Below, one piece after another: positions 53,249 to 62,611 of a DNA stretch of 64,000 nucleotides. A program made the translations under genes and the position numbers. How positions within the stretch are numbered: position 1 is the first letter of the stretch; each line of letters opens with the position of its first letter. The notes under the pieces were generated by a model that saw nothing but the letters and a program-made list of their open reading frames with translations, was not told the DNA's origin and made no database searches. The stretch covers positions 62,001-126,000 of the forward strand of contig NZ_JAHWCI010000006.1 of the NCBI RefSeq assembly GCF_019550915.1, written 5' to 3'. The DNA comes from Mumia sp. zg.B17. GTDB taxonomy: Bacteria; Actinomycetota; Actinomycetes; Propionibacteriales; Nocardioidaceae.

Positions 53249-56122
53249 GTGGACCGGTCGGTACCGTCCCCCACGACCGCGCTCGTCGGTCGTGACCGCG
53301 AGCGCAAGCTGCTTAGCGCCCTCCTCGACGAGACCGAGGCGGGACGTGCGTGCACCGTGCTCGTGCACGGTGAGGCGGGAGTGGGCAAGACATCGCTCGT
53401 CCGTGCTGTCACCGAAGCCCGCACCGAGGGTGTCGCCCTGTACGGAGCGGGTCTGCCCTTGTCGAGCCTGACGGTGCCGCTGCTCGCCATCCGGTCTCTG
53501 GTGCGCGAGCTGCCCGACGACGTCCCGCCCCTCGATCTGCCCAACGGCCATGACGCCGCGGACGCTCTGGTGGGTATCGATGCCTGGCTCGACAGGCTCG
53601 CGGAGACACGCCCCGTCGCACTTGTGGTCGACGACCTCCACTGGGCAGACCAGACGTCGTTGGACGTGCTGCAGTACGTCGTCGCCGGGCCGGAGCGCCG
53701 TCGGTTGTCGATCATGGCCACGGTCCGTTCCGGGGCGGTGACCGATGAACACCCGCTCACGCGCTGGCTCGCCGACGTGCGTCGACTGCCGCGTGTCGAG
53801 GAGATCGAGCTCGCACCGCTCGACCGGGCGTCCACCCTCGACCAGCTCACCAGCCTCCTCGGGGAGACGCCCCACGGCTCTCTCGTCGGCGAGGTGTACG
53901 CCCGGGCCGGTGGGAACCCCTACTTCACCCGCCTCCTAGCGACCGGTCTACGCAGCGACGCTCGTCACCTGCCCACCGCGATGCCGGGATCGTTGCACGA
54001 CGCGCTCCTGCGAACCTCCTCCACGCTCTCGGCGTCGGCGAGACGCGGGACCCAGACCCTCGCCGTCGGTGGCCATCCGGCGACCTACGACGAGCTTGAT
54101 GACGTCGCCCCGGATCTCCGGTGGGACGAGATCGTGCCCGAGGCCGTCGCCGCTGGGGTCGTCGACGCGCTTCCAGCTGGGCGGTTCTGGATCCACCACC
54201 CGCTCCTCGCCGAGACCATGGAGGCAGAGATGCCCGGGCGGGAGCGACGTGCCCGGCACCGCGCCTTCGCGCAGTGGTGGGAGCGACAACCGCCGTTGCA
54301 CGAGGAGACGGCCGAGGCCGCACGCGTCGCTCTGGTGGCCGACCACTACTTCCAGGCCCAGGACACCGATCACGCCCGGACCTGGGCGCTGCGTGCGGCA
54401 GAGGCCGCCGAGTCGGCGGGCGCCTGGTCGGAGGCACATCGTCTGCTCGAGCGAGAGCTCACACACGACTCGTCGGACGGACGCGACGACACGCGGCTCG
54501 GCCTCCTTCACCGCGCCCGGGCCGCCGCCGAGATGTCCGGGGACCTCGACGCCGAGCTCGCCCTGGTCGACGAGCTGATGACGTGCGTGGACCCAGCGAC
54601 CGACCCGCTCGCCGTGGCCGACCTGATCGTGCGGCGCGCCAGCGTCCGCCACCTGACGGGCCGGACGTACGTCGACGACGACGCACTGGCGGCCGCCGAG
54701 ACGCTCGCCCGCTCACAGCCTCCGTCGGCCACGCTGGTGCGAACGCTTGCGTGGAGCGCGATGCATGGTGACTGGGAGCCCGCCAAGTGCGCCGCGCTCA
54801 GCGAGGAAGCCGTCATGATCGCCCAGGAGATCGGCGCCGCCGTCGGCATGGCGCTCACGGCCAAGTCCGTGACGGCCTTCGTCGGTGACGACGCCGCGGC
54901 ATCGATCGCCTGCGCAGGTGAGGCAGTTGCCGCAAGCATGCGCGAAGGCGACTGGCCATCGGCGGCGAGGAGTGCGGAGTACCGCACCTGCGCGGGCGAC
55001 TCGGCCTGGTCACCCTGGTTCGCCGAGCAGATCGCGCGCGACCGCGAGCACCTCGCCGCTTCCGGCGCACCGCGGCACGAGATCGTGCTCTTCGACATCC
55101 TCGAAGCCGATGCTCGCCTCTGGATCGGCGAGTGGGAGGAGTGCGTGGCGATTCTCCGCTCCTGCATGGCGACGCGGCTGCAGCCGATGTGGGACGCCGG
55201 CGGGCGTCTGTCGCTCGCCCATCTCGCGGCGGGGCAAGGGCGCCACGAGGAGGCAGCGTCGCACCTGGCGCGAGCCGAGGAGCTCGTTGTCGACACGCAG
55301 AGCTTCTACGAGCTCGAGTTCGACGCGGTCCGGGCGCTGGTGGCGCTCGCCGCTGCCGATCCTGAGGCTGCCTACTCCCACGCGGTCGCGGGTCTGGGGT
55401 TCGACACGCTTCCGCCGTCCATGATCGAGTACCTGCTCCCGCTGGCGGTGCGGGCTCTCGCCGACCAGATCGAGCGACGTCGAGCCGCCGGGGAGGGCAC
55501 CGACGACCTGCTGCGCATGCTCACCGAGCTCGCTGCGACTCACCGCCACATCGTCCTGGACATCGGTGAGATGCAGCCGTGGGTGGCAGCCCAGATCGAA
55601 GCGATCCAGGTGCTCTACCGTGCCGAGCTCGCACGCGCGATGTCGAGCCCGGACGCGCCCCTGCTCTGGCGTGTCACCACGGTCCGCGCCCGCCGCGCGC
55701 ACCTGCGCTGGGACGAGGCGTACGCGGGATGGCGCTGGGCCGAAGCGCTGCTGCGCTCCGGCGATCACGGACGTGAGACCAACGGGATCCTGCGCGACGC
55801 CCACGTGCTCGCGAGCCGGCTCGGGGCCGTCCCCGTGATCGACGCCCTCGAACGGCTCGCGGCAAGCGCCCACATCTCGTTGGCGGAGGTGGTGGGCGAG
55901 CCCGCCGGGACGTGGGCCGACGGCGCCCTTCCCGGCCTCACCCCACGCGAGAACGAGATCGTGGCGCACCTGGTCGCCGGGCGGACGTACGCGGAGATCG
56001 CTGATGCGCTCGTCATCAGCGAGAAGACGGTGAGCTCCCACGTGTCGAACATCTTGCGCAAGAGCGGTGCGAAGAACCGCGTCGAGCTCGCGGTGCTGGC
56101 CCAGCACCGGGTGGGCCCCTGA
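53249..56122 (+). CDS. Large ATP-binding LuxR-family (LAL/MalT-type) regulator
   Basis: 957-residue regulator. Residues about 15-180 are an AAA/NACHT-like ATPase (Walker A VHGEAGVGKTSLV; Walker B VALVVDDLHWADQTSLDVLQY, the typical DDLHWAD of LAL proteins). The middle is helical and TPR-like. The LuxR helix-turn-helix is at about 890-950: LPGLTPRENEIVAHLVAGRTYAEIADALVIS then EKTVSSHVSNILRKSGAKNRVELA. GTG 53249 is the first start before the conserved part; the open frame extends far upstream through the antisense of the APH gene. Ligand and targets unknown. Confidence 0.92.
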   Translation: MDRSVPSPTTALVGRDRERKLLSALLDETEAGRACTVLVHGEAGVGKTSLVRAVTEARTEGVALYGAGLPLSSLTVPLLAIRSLVRELPDDVPPLDLPNGHDAADALVGIDAWLDRLAETRPVALVVDDLHWADQTSLDVLQYVVAGPERRRLSIMATVRSGAVTDEHPLTRWLADVRRLPRVEEIELAPLDRASTLDQLTSLLGETPHGSLVGEVYARAGGNPYFTRLLATGLRSDARHLPTAMPGSLHDALLRTSSTLSASARRGTQTLAVGGHPATYDELDDVAPDLRWDEIVPEAVAAGVVDALPAGRFWIHHPLLAETMEAEMPGRERRARHRAFAQWWERQPPLHEETAEAARVALVADHYFQAQDTDHARTWALRAAEAAESAGAWSEAHRLLERELTHDSSDGRDDTRLGLLHRARAAAEMSGDLDAELALVDELMTCVDPATDPLAVADLIVRRASVRHLTGRTYVDDDALAAAETLARSQPPSATLVRTLAWSAMHGDWEPAKCAALSEEAVMIAQEIGAAVGMALTAKSVTAFVGDDAAASIACAGEAVAASMREGDWPSAARSAEYRTCAGDSAWSPWFAEQIARDREHLAASGAPRHEIVLFDILEADARLWIGEWEECVAILRSCMATRLQPMWDAGGRLSLAHLAAGQGRHEEAASHLARAEELVVDTQSFYELEFDAVRALVALAAADPEAAYSHAVAGLGFDTLPPSMIEYLLPLAVRALADQIERRRAAGEGTDDLLRMLTELAATHRHIVLDIGEMQPWVAAQIEAIQVLYRAELARAMSSPDAPLLWRVTTVRARRAHLRWDEAYAGWRWAEALLRSGDHGRETNGILRDAHVLASRLGAVPVIDALERLAASAHISLAEVVGEPAGTWADGALPGLTPRENEIVAHLVAGRTYAEIADALVISEKTVSSHVSNILRKSGAKNRVELAVLAQHRVGP

Positions 56123-56125
56123 CCG

Positions 56126-56395
56126 TCAGCGACTGGCACCCTGCTCTGGCACCGTCTGAGGTGCCGGAGCGGCTCCGGCCAGGTGGTCGCACCGCACGAG
56201 CCGATCTCCGACACGTTCGATCTCGCATTTGCTGTCGTCCAGCGAGGGTGAGACCGTCGCGGCGGGAGCATCGTCGGCGTACGGGCCGTCCTCCGGGACT
56301 GGCTTCGCGTGCGTGGGTTGCGTACCGGCGAGCACCAGGGCGAGGGTCGCGGCAACAGCAAAGATGCTGCGGTGTGGGTGGCGAGCTGTGTTCAC
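56126..56395 (-). CDS. Small predicted secreted protein
   Basis: 89 residues. A signal peptide (SIFAVAATLALVLAGTQPTHA, cleavage predicted after AxA) is followed by an acidic, proline-containing mature part of about 60 residues with two cysteines (SKCEIERVGDRLVRCDHL) that could form one disulphide. GTG 56395 has AGGAGG 5 bases upstream. No family recognised. Ends 3 bases from the LuxR gene end (convergent). Confidence 0.68.
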   Translation of the reverse strand: MNTARHPHRSIFAVAATLALVLAGTQPTHAKPVPEDGPYADDAPAATVSPSLDDSKCEIERVGDRLVRCDHLAGAAPAPQTVPEQGASR

Positions 56396-56558
56396 GGGAT
56401 CCTCCTGCGATGTGGATTCCACCGTCGAACGCGCGAACGCCGGTGAGCATCGGGGAGCACCCCTCAGATCTCTGCATCCGATCCCTCAGAGCATGACCCC
56501 CGTCTCACGGTTGAACTTCGCTGGACCGGTGCCGCCGCCGCACGCCATCCTTGTCCGT

Positions 56559-56879
56559 ATGAGCGACGACCCCGCAACAACGGCCGCCAGCGGGGTCATC
56601 TACGGCAAGCGGGCCGCGCACCGTCCGCCGAGTGCGCCGGGTCCCGAGTGGCCGTATCCGACCTGTGTCCGGTTCTGCGCGATGCCCCACGAGGTCGGAG
56701 CACCGTGCCGCTCGTTCGGCGACGACGTCTTCCTCAGCCTTCGCGGGGTCGACCCGAAGACCGGCGAGCCGGTGTTCGTCCTCGTCTTCCCCGAGCACCC
56801 GGACTCGCCCGAGGTCGTGCTGACCGCCTACCAGGCCTCGGTCCTCGCTGCCGAGCTCTCACCGGAGAGCCTCCGCTAG
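56559..56879 (+). CDS. Hypothetical small cysteine-containing protein
   Basis: 106 residues from ATG 56559. Three cysteines clustered in YPTCVRFCAMPHEVGAPC, then VFLSLRGVDPKTGEPVFVLVFPEHPD and a helical tail TAYQASVLAAELSPES. The core looks like a compact beta fold. Not recognised. Position is plus strand, convergent on the DUF2182 gene with a 17-base gap. The longer open frame upstream has no support. Confidence 0.6.
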   Translation: MSDDPATTAASGVIYGKRAAHRPPSAPGPEWPYPTCVRFCAMPHEVGAPCRSFGDDVFLSLRGVDPKTGEPVFVLVFPEHPDSPEVVLTAYQASVLAAELSPESLR

Positions 56880-56896
56880 CTCCGCGTCGGCGTCAG

Positions 56897-57655
56897 TCAG
56901 TGCGTGTGCGGCTCGAGGGGGACCGTCGGCGACGACGGGTCGCCGCCACCAACGCCGTACGAGAGAGCGAGGGTCAGAAGGCCCAGGGCGACGACGACGA
57001 GCGTGCCGTCGCCTCGAGGGACGTTGCTGCCGCGCCTCCGCTCGAGCACCCCCAGCACAGTGGCCACGGCCATGGCGACAAGGCCGTGGCCGATCATCAC
57101 CGCCGTCATGAGGACGCAGCAGGTCGCGACGCACCGCCGCCCCGTCGCGACGCCGTAGCGGACACAGTCGCGGTCCGCCCTCCATCCGCTCACCGCCAAC
57201 GGCATCGTCATCGCGCACTGGCGGAGGAGGCGTCGCCGCGACGGGGCTGCGTACGCCGCGGCGGCGACCGCGAAGCCCACCACGATCGCGGGGCGCCATC
57301 CCACGAACGTGACGAGCAGGCCGCCGAGGACGACAGACGCGGTCGCGACCGCCGTCCAAACGGCGAGATAGCCGGTCAGGTAGCCCGCCGCAGCCCGGTA
57401 GCGCCGCGACCAGAGGCTGGACTGGGCGACGAAGGCGACCTGCGGAAGGACGAACGGCACCATCATCGCCACCACCATCACCGCCGCATGCCCGATCGCG
57501 TGCAGCGGCGGGTGGACCTCGGGCGAGCCGAAGAAGCGTCCGGGATCGGCGAGCGCGAGCCACGCAAGTACAACCCAGGCCGATGCCGCGAGCACCACGG
57601 CGCACCACTCGGGGTGGTACCAGTGCGTCCGTACGACGAACGTCGCGCCGCTCAT
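56897..57655 (-). CDS. DUF2182 polytopic membrane protein
   Basis: 252-residue membrane protein with six to seven hydrophobic segments. AAVMVVAMMVPFVLPQVAFVAQ and DCVRYGVATGRRCVATCCVLMTAVMIGHG match the predicted metal-binding DUF2182 (COG5486) pattern, including the Cys/His cluster in a membrane segment. The gene begins 13 bases after the tyrosinase stop, so it is the last member of the right-edge operon. A role in copper handling for the oxidase is inference only. Confidence 0.8.
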   Translation of the reverse strand: MSGATFVVRTHWYHPEWCAVVLAASAWVVLAWLALADPGRFFGSPEVHPPLHAIGHAAVMVVAMMVPFVLPQVAFVAQSSLWSRRYRAAAGYLTGYLAVWTAVATASVVLGGLLVTFVGWRPAIVVGFAVAAAAYAAPSRRRLLRQCAMTMPLAVSGWRADRDCVRYGVATGRRCVATCCVLMTAVMIGHGLVAMAVATVLGVLERRRGSNVPRGDGTLVVVALGLLTLALSYGVGGGDPSSPTVPLEPHTH

Positions 57656-57668
57656 GCGTGGACCATGC

Positions 57669-59786
57669 TCATGCGTAGAAGAGGCTGACCCGGCCGACCG
57701 CGACGTCACCCGACGGGACGTTGCCGGTGGCGTCGGGGATCGGCGTGAACGAGACGTCAAGCTTCTTGGGGTCCCACTGCCCCGCCGCCGCCAGCGCCTT
57801 CACGATCCGGGTGATCTCGAACGTGGCGTTCTTCCCGCTGCCGCTGTGGGTGTCGGACTTCGTGGAGGACTCGATCACCCCGAACATCGAGAGCAGACCC
57901 GCCTTGCGGTCGGGGAAGTCTCGCGGCGATGCCCCCGGGGGTACGTTCACGTGAACGACGACCGATCCCGCACCGAGCCGGGTCGCGGTGACGTTCTCCA
58001 GGCGGAGGAAGACACGCGAGCCTGGGGGGACTCCCCCCGACTCCTCGATCAGCCGCGCGACCGGACCCCTCGGGGCGTTCACGTCCACGCGCGCCGAGGA
58101 GGGTCGTGAACCCACCTGTACGGGCCCGCTGGACGCACCGACCATCTCCGGCGGCCGTTCCTCCTGCTCGGCAACGGGCTGCGGCACCTCGTCGAACCGT
58201 TCGGCGAGCGCTTCGCGGGCGGCGGCAGCGGGCATGTCCGCGTACCGGTATCCCAACGGCGGCCGGCGGGGGTCGATCACCTGTGCCGTGGTCAACGTCG
58301 TGGTGGTGGTGCCGGACCCGAACACCCATCGGGCGTCTCGCCAGTCGTTCCGGGTCGGGTTGCGGTTGTTGCCTCGGCGCAGCCACGCCTCCCAGAGCCG
58401 GTCGATGTTGGCGTGGTGGAGCCAGAAGAGCGGATCGCGGCCCGCGGTCTCGAAACGTGCCATGAGTCCTCGGGGCGCCGAACCACCGACGGCCATGTGG
58501 ACACCGCCGTGGGGTGAGTCCTCCAGCGCACCGGAACCGGGACCACCGGCGTGGGTGCCCACGGGTGCCGCCCGCCCGCCGAACCCTGGCGAGAACGGCC
58601 CGGTGAACTGGTTGGTCTCCATGGCGCTGGTGAGCTCGACGGCGTCCGCAGCCATCGCTGCCCCTCCGTTGATCCCGGGTGCACGCTGGGACACGAGCAG
58701 CGGGTTGGGCTGGTTGTCGGGCGTCCGGGCGTCACGAAACGCCGGGGGGATCCTGCGGACGTCCGAACGGGACTGGTCGCTGTAGTTCCAGAACGGCAGC
58801 GCCCAGCCCTGCGGACCACCGAGGCGGGTGATCTCGTCTCGCACGATCCGCTCGAAGTGGTGGAGGTAGACGCGGTGCCACGGCAGGAAGTGCCAGCTCT
58901 CGTGCTCACAGGCGTTCCAGCGCGCACCGGACGGCCAGGACGACCGGTCGATGTCGGTGCCGTGCGTCTCGGCGAGGTGACGCCAGCAGCGCGGGTCGGC
59001 GAACGTCGTGCCGTCCCTGGCCTGGAGCGCGGTGATCGCGCGGGCGTACCAGAGGATGGTGGGGTGCCACCGGTCGGCCGCGCTGAGAGTCCAGACGTCT
59101 TCACGGACTCGTACGCCCGGCGTGGGCATGGGTGTCGGGGTGGGCGCAGGTGTCGGGGTGGGCACAGGTGCGGGGCCGGGTACTGGCGCCGGGCCCGGCG
59201 CGAGCTTCTCGAGCTCCGGCCACGTCTTCGGTCCGATCACCCCGTCACGGACCAGGCCGCGACACGCCTGGAACATCTTCGTCGCGAGCTCCGTCCCCTG
59301 CCCGAACCGGCAGTCGACGACGAGCGGGTCCTGGCCGATCGCCTTGAGCTGCGGCTGCAACGACGCTATGTACTGACGCGTCGCCTGGCTGGTGTCGCTG
59401 CACGCCGGCGTGCCGGAGCGCCATGCCGCCAGGAACCGGTTCAGGAGGTGCTGCGCGTAGCCGACCGCGGGGTTGCGCGCCTTCGAGGCCGAGGTGCTGC
59501 GGTGGATGAGCGGCCGCGGCCCGACCGGGGCTGCCGGCGGCCCGTCACCCGGCGCGCACCGGTACGCGCCCCAGGTCTCGGCCTCCGTGGTGGGATCTTC
59601 TCCCCACTCGGTCTCGCCCCACTCGGTCTCGCCCCACTCGGTCTCGCCCCACTCCGTCTCGCCCCACTCGGTCTGGGTCGACGACACGGCCTCTGCCCCA
59701 CCCTCGGTCCGGAACGGGCTCTCGTCGAACCACTCCTGCGTGCCCGCATCGGTCTCGGTCTGCCACGGCACCTCGTCCTCGAGCAT
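57669..59786 (-). CDS. Tyrosinase-type copper oxidase with TEWGE repeat tag and PG-binding-like module
   Basis: 705 residues. Residues 1-75 are acidic and Trp-rich with five exact TEWGE repeats (39-63). Residues about 105-195 look like a peptidoglycan-binding module (NPAVGYAQHLLNRF, VVDCRFGQGTELATKMFQ, LVRDGVIGPKTWPEL). A Pro-Ala-Thr linker covers 197-225. The type-3 copper domain runs about 230-475: CuA ligands in the 270-304 region (His295, His304 in HESWHFLPWH), CuB His426 and His430 (HGGVH) and His457/458 in FWLHHANIDRLW. A C-terminal beta domain (about 580-705) resembles the shielding domain of polyphenol oxidases. No classical signal peptide. Substrate unknown. Confidence 0.85.
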   Translation of the reverse strand: MLEDEVPWQTETDAGTQEWFDESPFRTEGGAEAVSSTQTEWGETEWGETEWGETEWGETEWGEDPTTEAETWGAYRCAPGDGPPAAPVGPRPLIHRSTSASKARNPAVGYAQHLLNRFLAAWRSGTPACSDTSQATRQYIASLQPQLKAIGQDPLVVDCRFGQGTELATKMFQACRGLVRDGVIGPKTWPELEKLAPGPAPVPGPAPVPTPTPAPTPTPMPTPGVRVREDVWTLSAADRWHPTILWYARAITALQARDGTTFADPRCWRHLAETHGTDIDRSSWPSGARWNACEHESWHFLPWHRVYLHHFERIVRDEITRLGGPQGWALPFWNYSDQSRSDVRRIPPAFRDARTPDNQPNPLLVSQRAPGINGGAAMAADAVELTSAMETNQFTGPFSPGFGGRAAPVGTHAGGPGSGALEDSPHGGVHMAVGGSAPRGLMARFETAGRDPLFWLHHANIDRLWEAWLRRGNNRNPTRNDWRDARWVFGSGTTTTTLTTAQVIDPRRPPLGYRYADMPAAAAREALAERFDEVPQPVAEQEERPPEMVGASSGPVQVGSRPSSARVDVNAPRGPVARLIEESGGVPPGSRVFLRLENVTATRLGAGSVVVHVNVPPGASPRDFPDRKAGLLSMFGVIESSTKSDTHSGSGKNATFEITRIVKALAAAGQWDPKKLDVSFTPIPDATGNVPSGDVAVGRVSLFYA
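59603..59674 (-). repeat. 15-bp coding tandem repeat encoding TEWGE
   Basis: About five consecutive copies of the 15-bp unit GTCTCGCCCCACTCG (plus-strand reading), nearly identical at the DNA level. One copy differs by a single base. Near-identity in silent positions indicates recent expansion or slippage. Confidence 0.9.
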
Positions 59787-59797
59787 GGTTCACCCCG

Positions 59798-60919
59798 TCA
59801 TCGCTTGGTCAGCGGCCGCGGCGCGGCGACGACCTGGATCGGTGTCGGGCGTTCCTTGAGGTTGCGCCCGCTCGCAGCCGCCCACTCGGTGATCACGCGA
59901 CGCACCTCGGTGCCCAGCGGGACCGCGCCGGGCGGCAACGGTGGCAGGGCCGGCGGCACCGTGCTCTGATACAGCAACCATGCGGTGCCGCTGTCGGTCA
60001 CCCAGCCGGCCTCGAGCGCACGCAGCACCAGGGACAGCTCCTGGGCCATCGCGAAGAACGAGTTCGCCCGCGAGTGCGGTGTCAGCCCGACCCGCTCGCC
60101 GATCACCCGGAGCCGGTCGGCCGCGCTCGTCGCCTGAGCCCGCAGGTCCACCACGACCGGAGTGTTGGAGCCGAGCGTCAGCTCCACCCATCCCATCGCG
60201 GTCGTCGCCGCGAGCTCCTCGCGGCTCAGCAGCGCGTTCTGGCGGCGGGAGCGCAGCATGAACCCGATCTGCTCGGCGAGCCGATAGATCCGGTCGTCGT
60301 CGGTGGTGTTGCCAGCGACCAGGTTCCGCACGTTCTCGATCGCGCGCCACAGCTCGTACAGCAGCTCCTCGAGCAGCGCGACGAACGTCCGGTTCGAGGC
60401 CTCGGCCTTCTCGTACGGGTACGGCGCGTTGGCGTCGGTACCGTGGGCGAGGTCCATGCCGAACATCCGGTAGTACGCGTTGCGGCGTACGGCTTCGGCG
60501 TCGGGACGCACGGCGCTCGTCGACAGCCACGCGGCCACGGGGTTGTGGGCGCCGAACAACAAGGTCTCGGTCGCGTCCAGCCAGCGCTGCGTCGACACCG
60601 AGGGGATGCCGAGCCCTTCGCCACCACGGAACGCACGCACGACACGCGCCAGGATGTGGGCGGCACGGGTGTTCTCGATCGCGTAGGCATAGATCAGGTG
60701 GTCCCACGCCGGCTGCGACGGCATCGCGACGCCGCCGAACGCCCCCTGGTTGAAGAGCGCGACGCGCGCGGGGCCGGCCGGGGGCGGGTTCGGTGCCCAC
60801 GGGTTGGCCGCGTCGAGGACCTGCTCCATGCGCCAGACGAGGTCGAGCGGGTCCGCGGTGATGACCTGGGCCTCCGCGGCGGGACCGCCACCGAGCTGTT
60901 GGACGAGCTGCGTGATCAT
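59798..60919 (-). CDS. Uncharacterised soluble protein of the tyrosinase operon
   Basis: 373 residues, largely helical. Notable segments are ADPLDLVWRMEQVLDAANPW, an aromatic-rich AYYRMFGMDLAHGTDANAPYPYEKAE, and a Pro-rich stretch PPALPPLPPGAVPLGTEVRRV before the last 45 residues. No signal peptide, membrane helix or known domain is visible. Starts with ATGA overlap on the preceding gene and ends 11 bases before the tyrosinase start. Function unknown. Confidence 0.72.
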   Translation of the reverse strand: MITQLVQQLGGGPAAEAQVITADPLDLVWRMEQVLDAANPWAPNPPPAGPARVALFNQGAFGGVAMPSQPAWDHLIYAYAIENTRAAHILARVVRAFRGGEGLGIPSVSTQRWLDATETLLFGAHNPVAAWLSTSAVRPDAEAVRRNAYYRMFGMDLAHGTDANAPYPYEKAEASNRTFVALLEELLYELWRAIENVRNLVAGNTTDDDRIYRLAEQIGFMLRSRRQNALLSREELAATTAMGWVELTLGSNTPVVVDLRAQATSAADRLRVIGERVGLTPHSRANSFFAMAQELSLVLRALEAGWVTDSGTAWLLYQSTVPPALPPLPPGAVPLGTEVRRVITEWAAASGRNLKERPTPIQVVAAPRPLTKR

Positions 60920-61344
60920 GCCACCTGCTCCTCGTAGTACGGGCCGGTGACCACCGGCCGGGCCTGACCGATGAACGAGACGGGGAGCTCGTAGTCCGTG
61001 GCCAGCTGCTGGAAGTTGGAGTCCCGGTCCCCGCCGAGCGAGTCCCGGATGACGGCGAGTGCCTCACCGACCCCGGGATCGAGCTCGAGGGCGGTGGACG
61101 GCGGGACGATGCTGCGCAGCGGTCCCATCACCTCCGCGATCTCGGCAAGACCGACCGCGAGGCCGTCGAGCCCGGCGATCCCGCCGAGCGTCGTCCACAC
61201 CTTGGCGAACTCCCGCGACGAGCTGTGCTGCATCGCCTCGACAGCCTCGAGCAGCTCCTCCGTGCGCTCCTCGATCGTCTCCATCGACGACGCCAGCGAC
61301 CTGGTCGTCGGGTTCGCGCTCGTCTTCTTCGCCACGTCTGCCAC
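60916..61344 (-). CDS. Small uncharacterised protein with coiled-coil N-terminus
   Basis: 142 residues. Residues 15-55 (METIEERTEELLEAVEAMQ and following) form a likely coiled coil; a Gly-rich stretch GGIAGLDGLAVGLAEIAEVMG follows, and the end is FIGQARPVVTGPYYEEQVA. No domain recognised. Overlaps the downstream gene in ATGA and lies 16 bases after the metallopeptidase-like gene. Confidence 0.68.
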   Translation of the reverse strand: MADVAKKTSANPTTRSLASSMETIEERTEELLEAVEAMQHSSSREFAKVWTTLGGIAGLDGLAVGLAEIAEVMGPLRSIVPPSTALELDPGVGEALAVIRDSLGGDRDSNFQQLATDYELPVSFIGQARPVVTGPYYEEQVA

Positions 61345-61360
61345 CTCCGCTAGGCGCCGC

Positions 61361-62611
61361 TCACGCGGCGACGCTCCGTTGTCCGGTCATCCAGGTCCTC
61401 GCCCGCGAGATCCACTCGCCGGCCCTCTCAGGGTTCTCGGCCTCCCGCAGCCCGGCGAGGGCGATCAGCCGGATGCCCTCCGTCCCGCGCCAGTGCGGCG
61501 AGGTCCACAGCGCGGGTCCTGCGCTCCGCTCCAGCTCCGCGAGCGCCGACGGCGACACCCGCTGGGGGTCGACCAGCGCACTGACCGGCCGGTCCCGGAA
61601 CCCGGGCACCGGGGTGTCGAGGCAGGTCGCGGCGATCGCGTCCAGGCGACGCTGCGAACGCAGGATGAGCGGCACGCTGCTCGCGTCGGCACGGCTCGCC
61701 GGATAGGTCGTCATGACCGCCCGCTCGAGCCGGTCCCACGGCCCAGGGCCGTACGCACGCCGACACATCGCGCAGCCCAGCAGGGTTCGCAACCACCCGA
61801 TCGGGTGCGGATCCCCCAACGGCCACCGGAAGAGCGTCCGCTCGTCGCCGACCACGTCGTGCAGGGCGGCGACGGAGGCGAACCCGGTCAGGACGAACGC
61901 GTACACGTCCGCAGCGATCTCGCTGCTCCACGGCTGCCACATCGCCTTCAGGGCGGGATCGTCGGCGAGGGTCTTGCCGAGCGCGTCCGCGAGGGCGGCG
62001 TTCCATCCCGCGAGGTGGGCGACCTGGTGCCCCGTCTCGTGGAAGAGCGAGGTGGGACGATAAAGGTTGTGCCGCACGATCTTGACGGCGGCGACGGGGT
62101 TGACGGCCCCAGGGGCCCAGAGCCGGATCCCCACCCGGAGGATGCTGGCGCCCAAGCCCTCCCCCAGGTACGTGAGCACTGGGGGAACAGGGAGGCCGAG
62201 CGGCCGCAGGACCGGCTCGATGCTCTGGTAGGCGACCGAGTCGAGGAACTGCAGCGTCGTACGGAGATGTGTGCTCGTGCGGGTGTTGACCGCCTGTCCG
62301 AAGAAGTCCAGCGTCGTCTCCACCTGGACGTAGCGACGGCGGAACTGCTGCACCGCTGCGTGCGCCTCCGCGAGCCGCCCGGGATCCAGGCGACTGGCCC
62401 GGACCGCCGCCGTGGTCGTCCGGCCGTTCTCCAGCAGCTGGTCGACCGTCTGCGCCAGCTGGGTCCGCACCGGCAGGCCGATCGAGCGCTCGAGCGACTC
62501 CCACGCGTGCCGTGACGCGAACTCCTCGGCGTCGACGAAGCACTGCGCGGCACCGGTCCAGTGACCGAGCTGACGCTCGAGCTCGTCGGCGATCAGGCGG
62601 TGCTCGTTCAC
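61361..62611 (-). CDS. Predicted metallopeptidase-like protein (HETGH motif)
   Basis: 416 residues. Long helical N-terminus to about 135, then a domain with LFHETGHQVAHLAGW at 189-203: HExxH at 191-195 with a plausible third ligand in SEIAADVYAF (Glu231 or Asp235), the gluzincin layout. The segment before the motif, NPVAAVKIVRHNLYRPTS, fits an edge strand. Cys residues occur near LLGCAMCRRAYG. The protein has no signal peptide. GTG start overlaps the upstream gene's stop (GTGA). Protease activity is inferred from the motif only. Confidence 0.75.
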   Translation of the reverse strand: MNEHRLIADELERQLGHWTGAAQCFVDAEEFASRHAWESLERSIGLPVRTQLAQTVDQLLENGRTTTAAVRASRLDPGRLAEAHAAVQQFRRRYVQVETTLDFFGQAVNTRTSTHLRTTLQFLDSVAYQSIEPVLRPLGLPVPPVLTYLGEGLGASILRVGIRLWAPGAVNPVAAVKIVRHNLYRPTSLFHETGHQVAHLAGWNAALADALGKTLADDPALKAMWQPWSSEIAADVYAFVLTGFASVAALHDVVGDERTLFRWPLGDPHPIGWLRTLLGCAMCRRAYGPGPWDRLERAVMTTYPASRADASSVPLILRSQRRLDAIAATCLDTPVPGFRDRPVSALVDPQRVSPSALAELERSAGPALWTSPHWRGTEGIRLIALAGLREAENPERAGEWISRARTWMTGQRSVAA

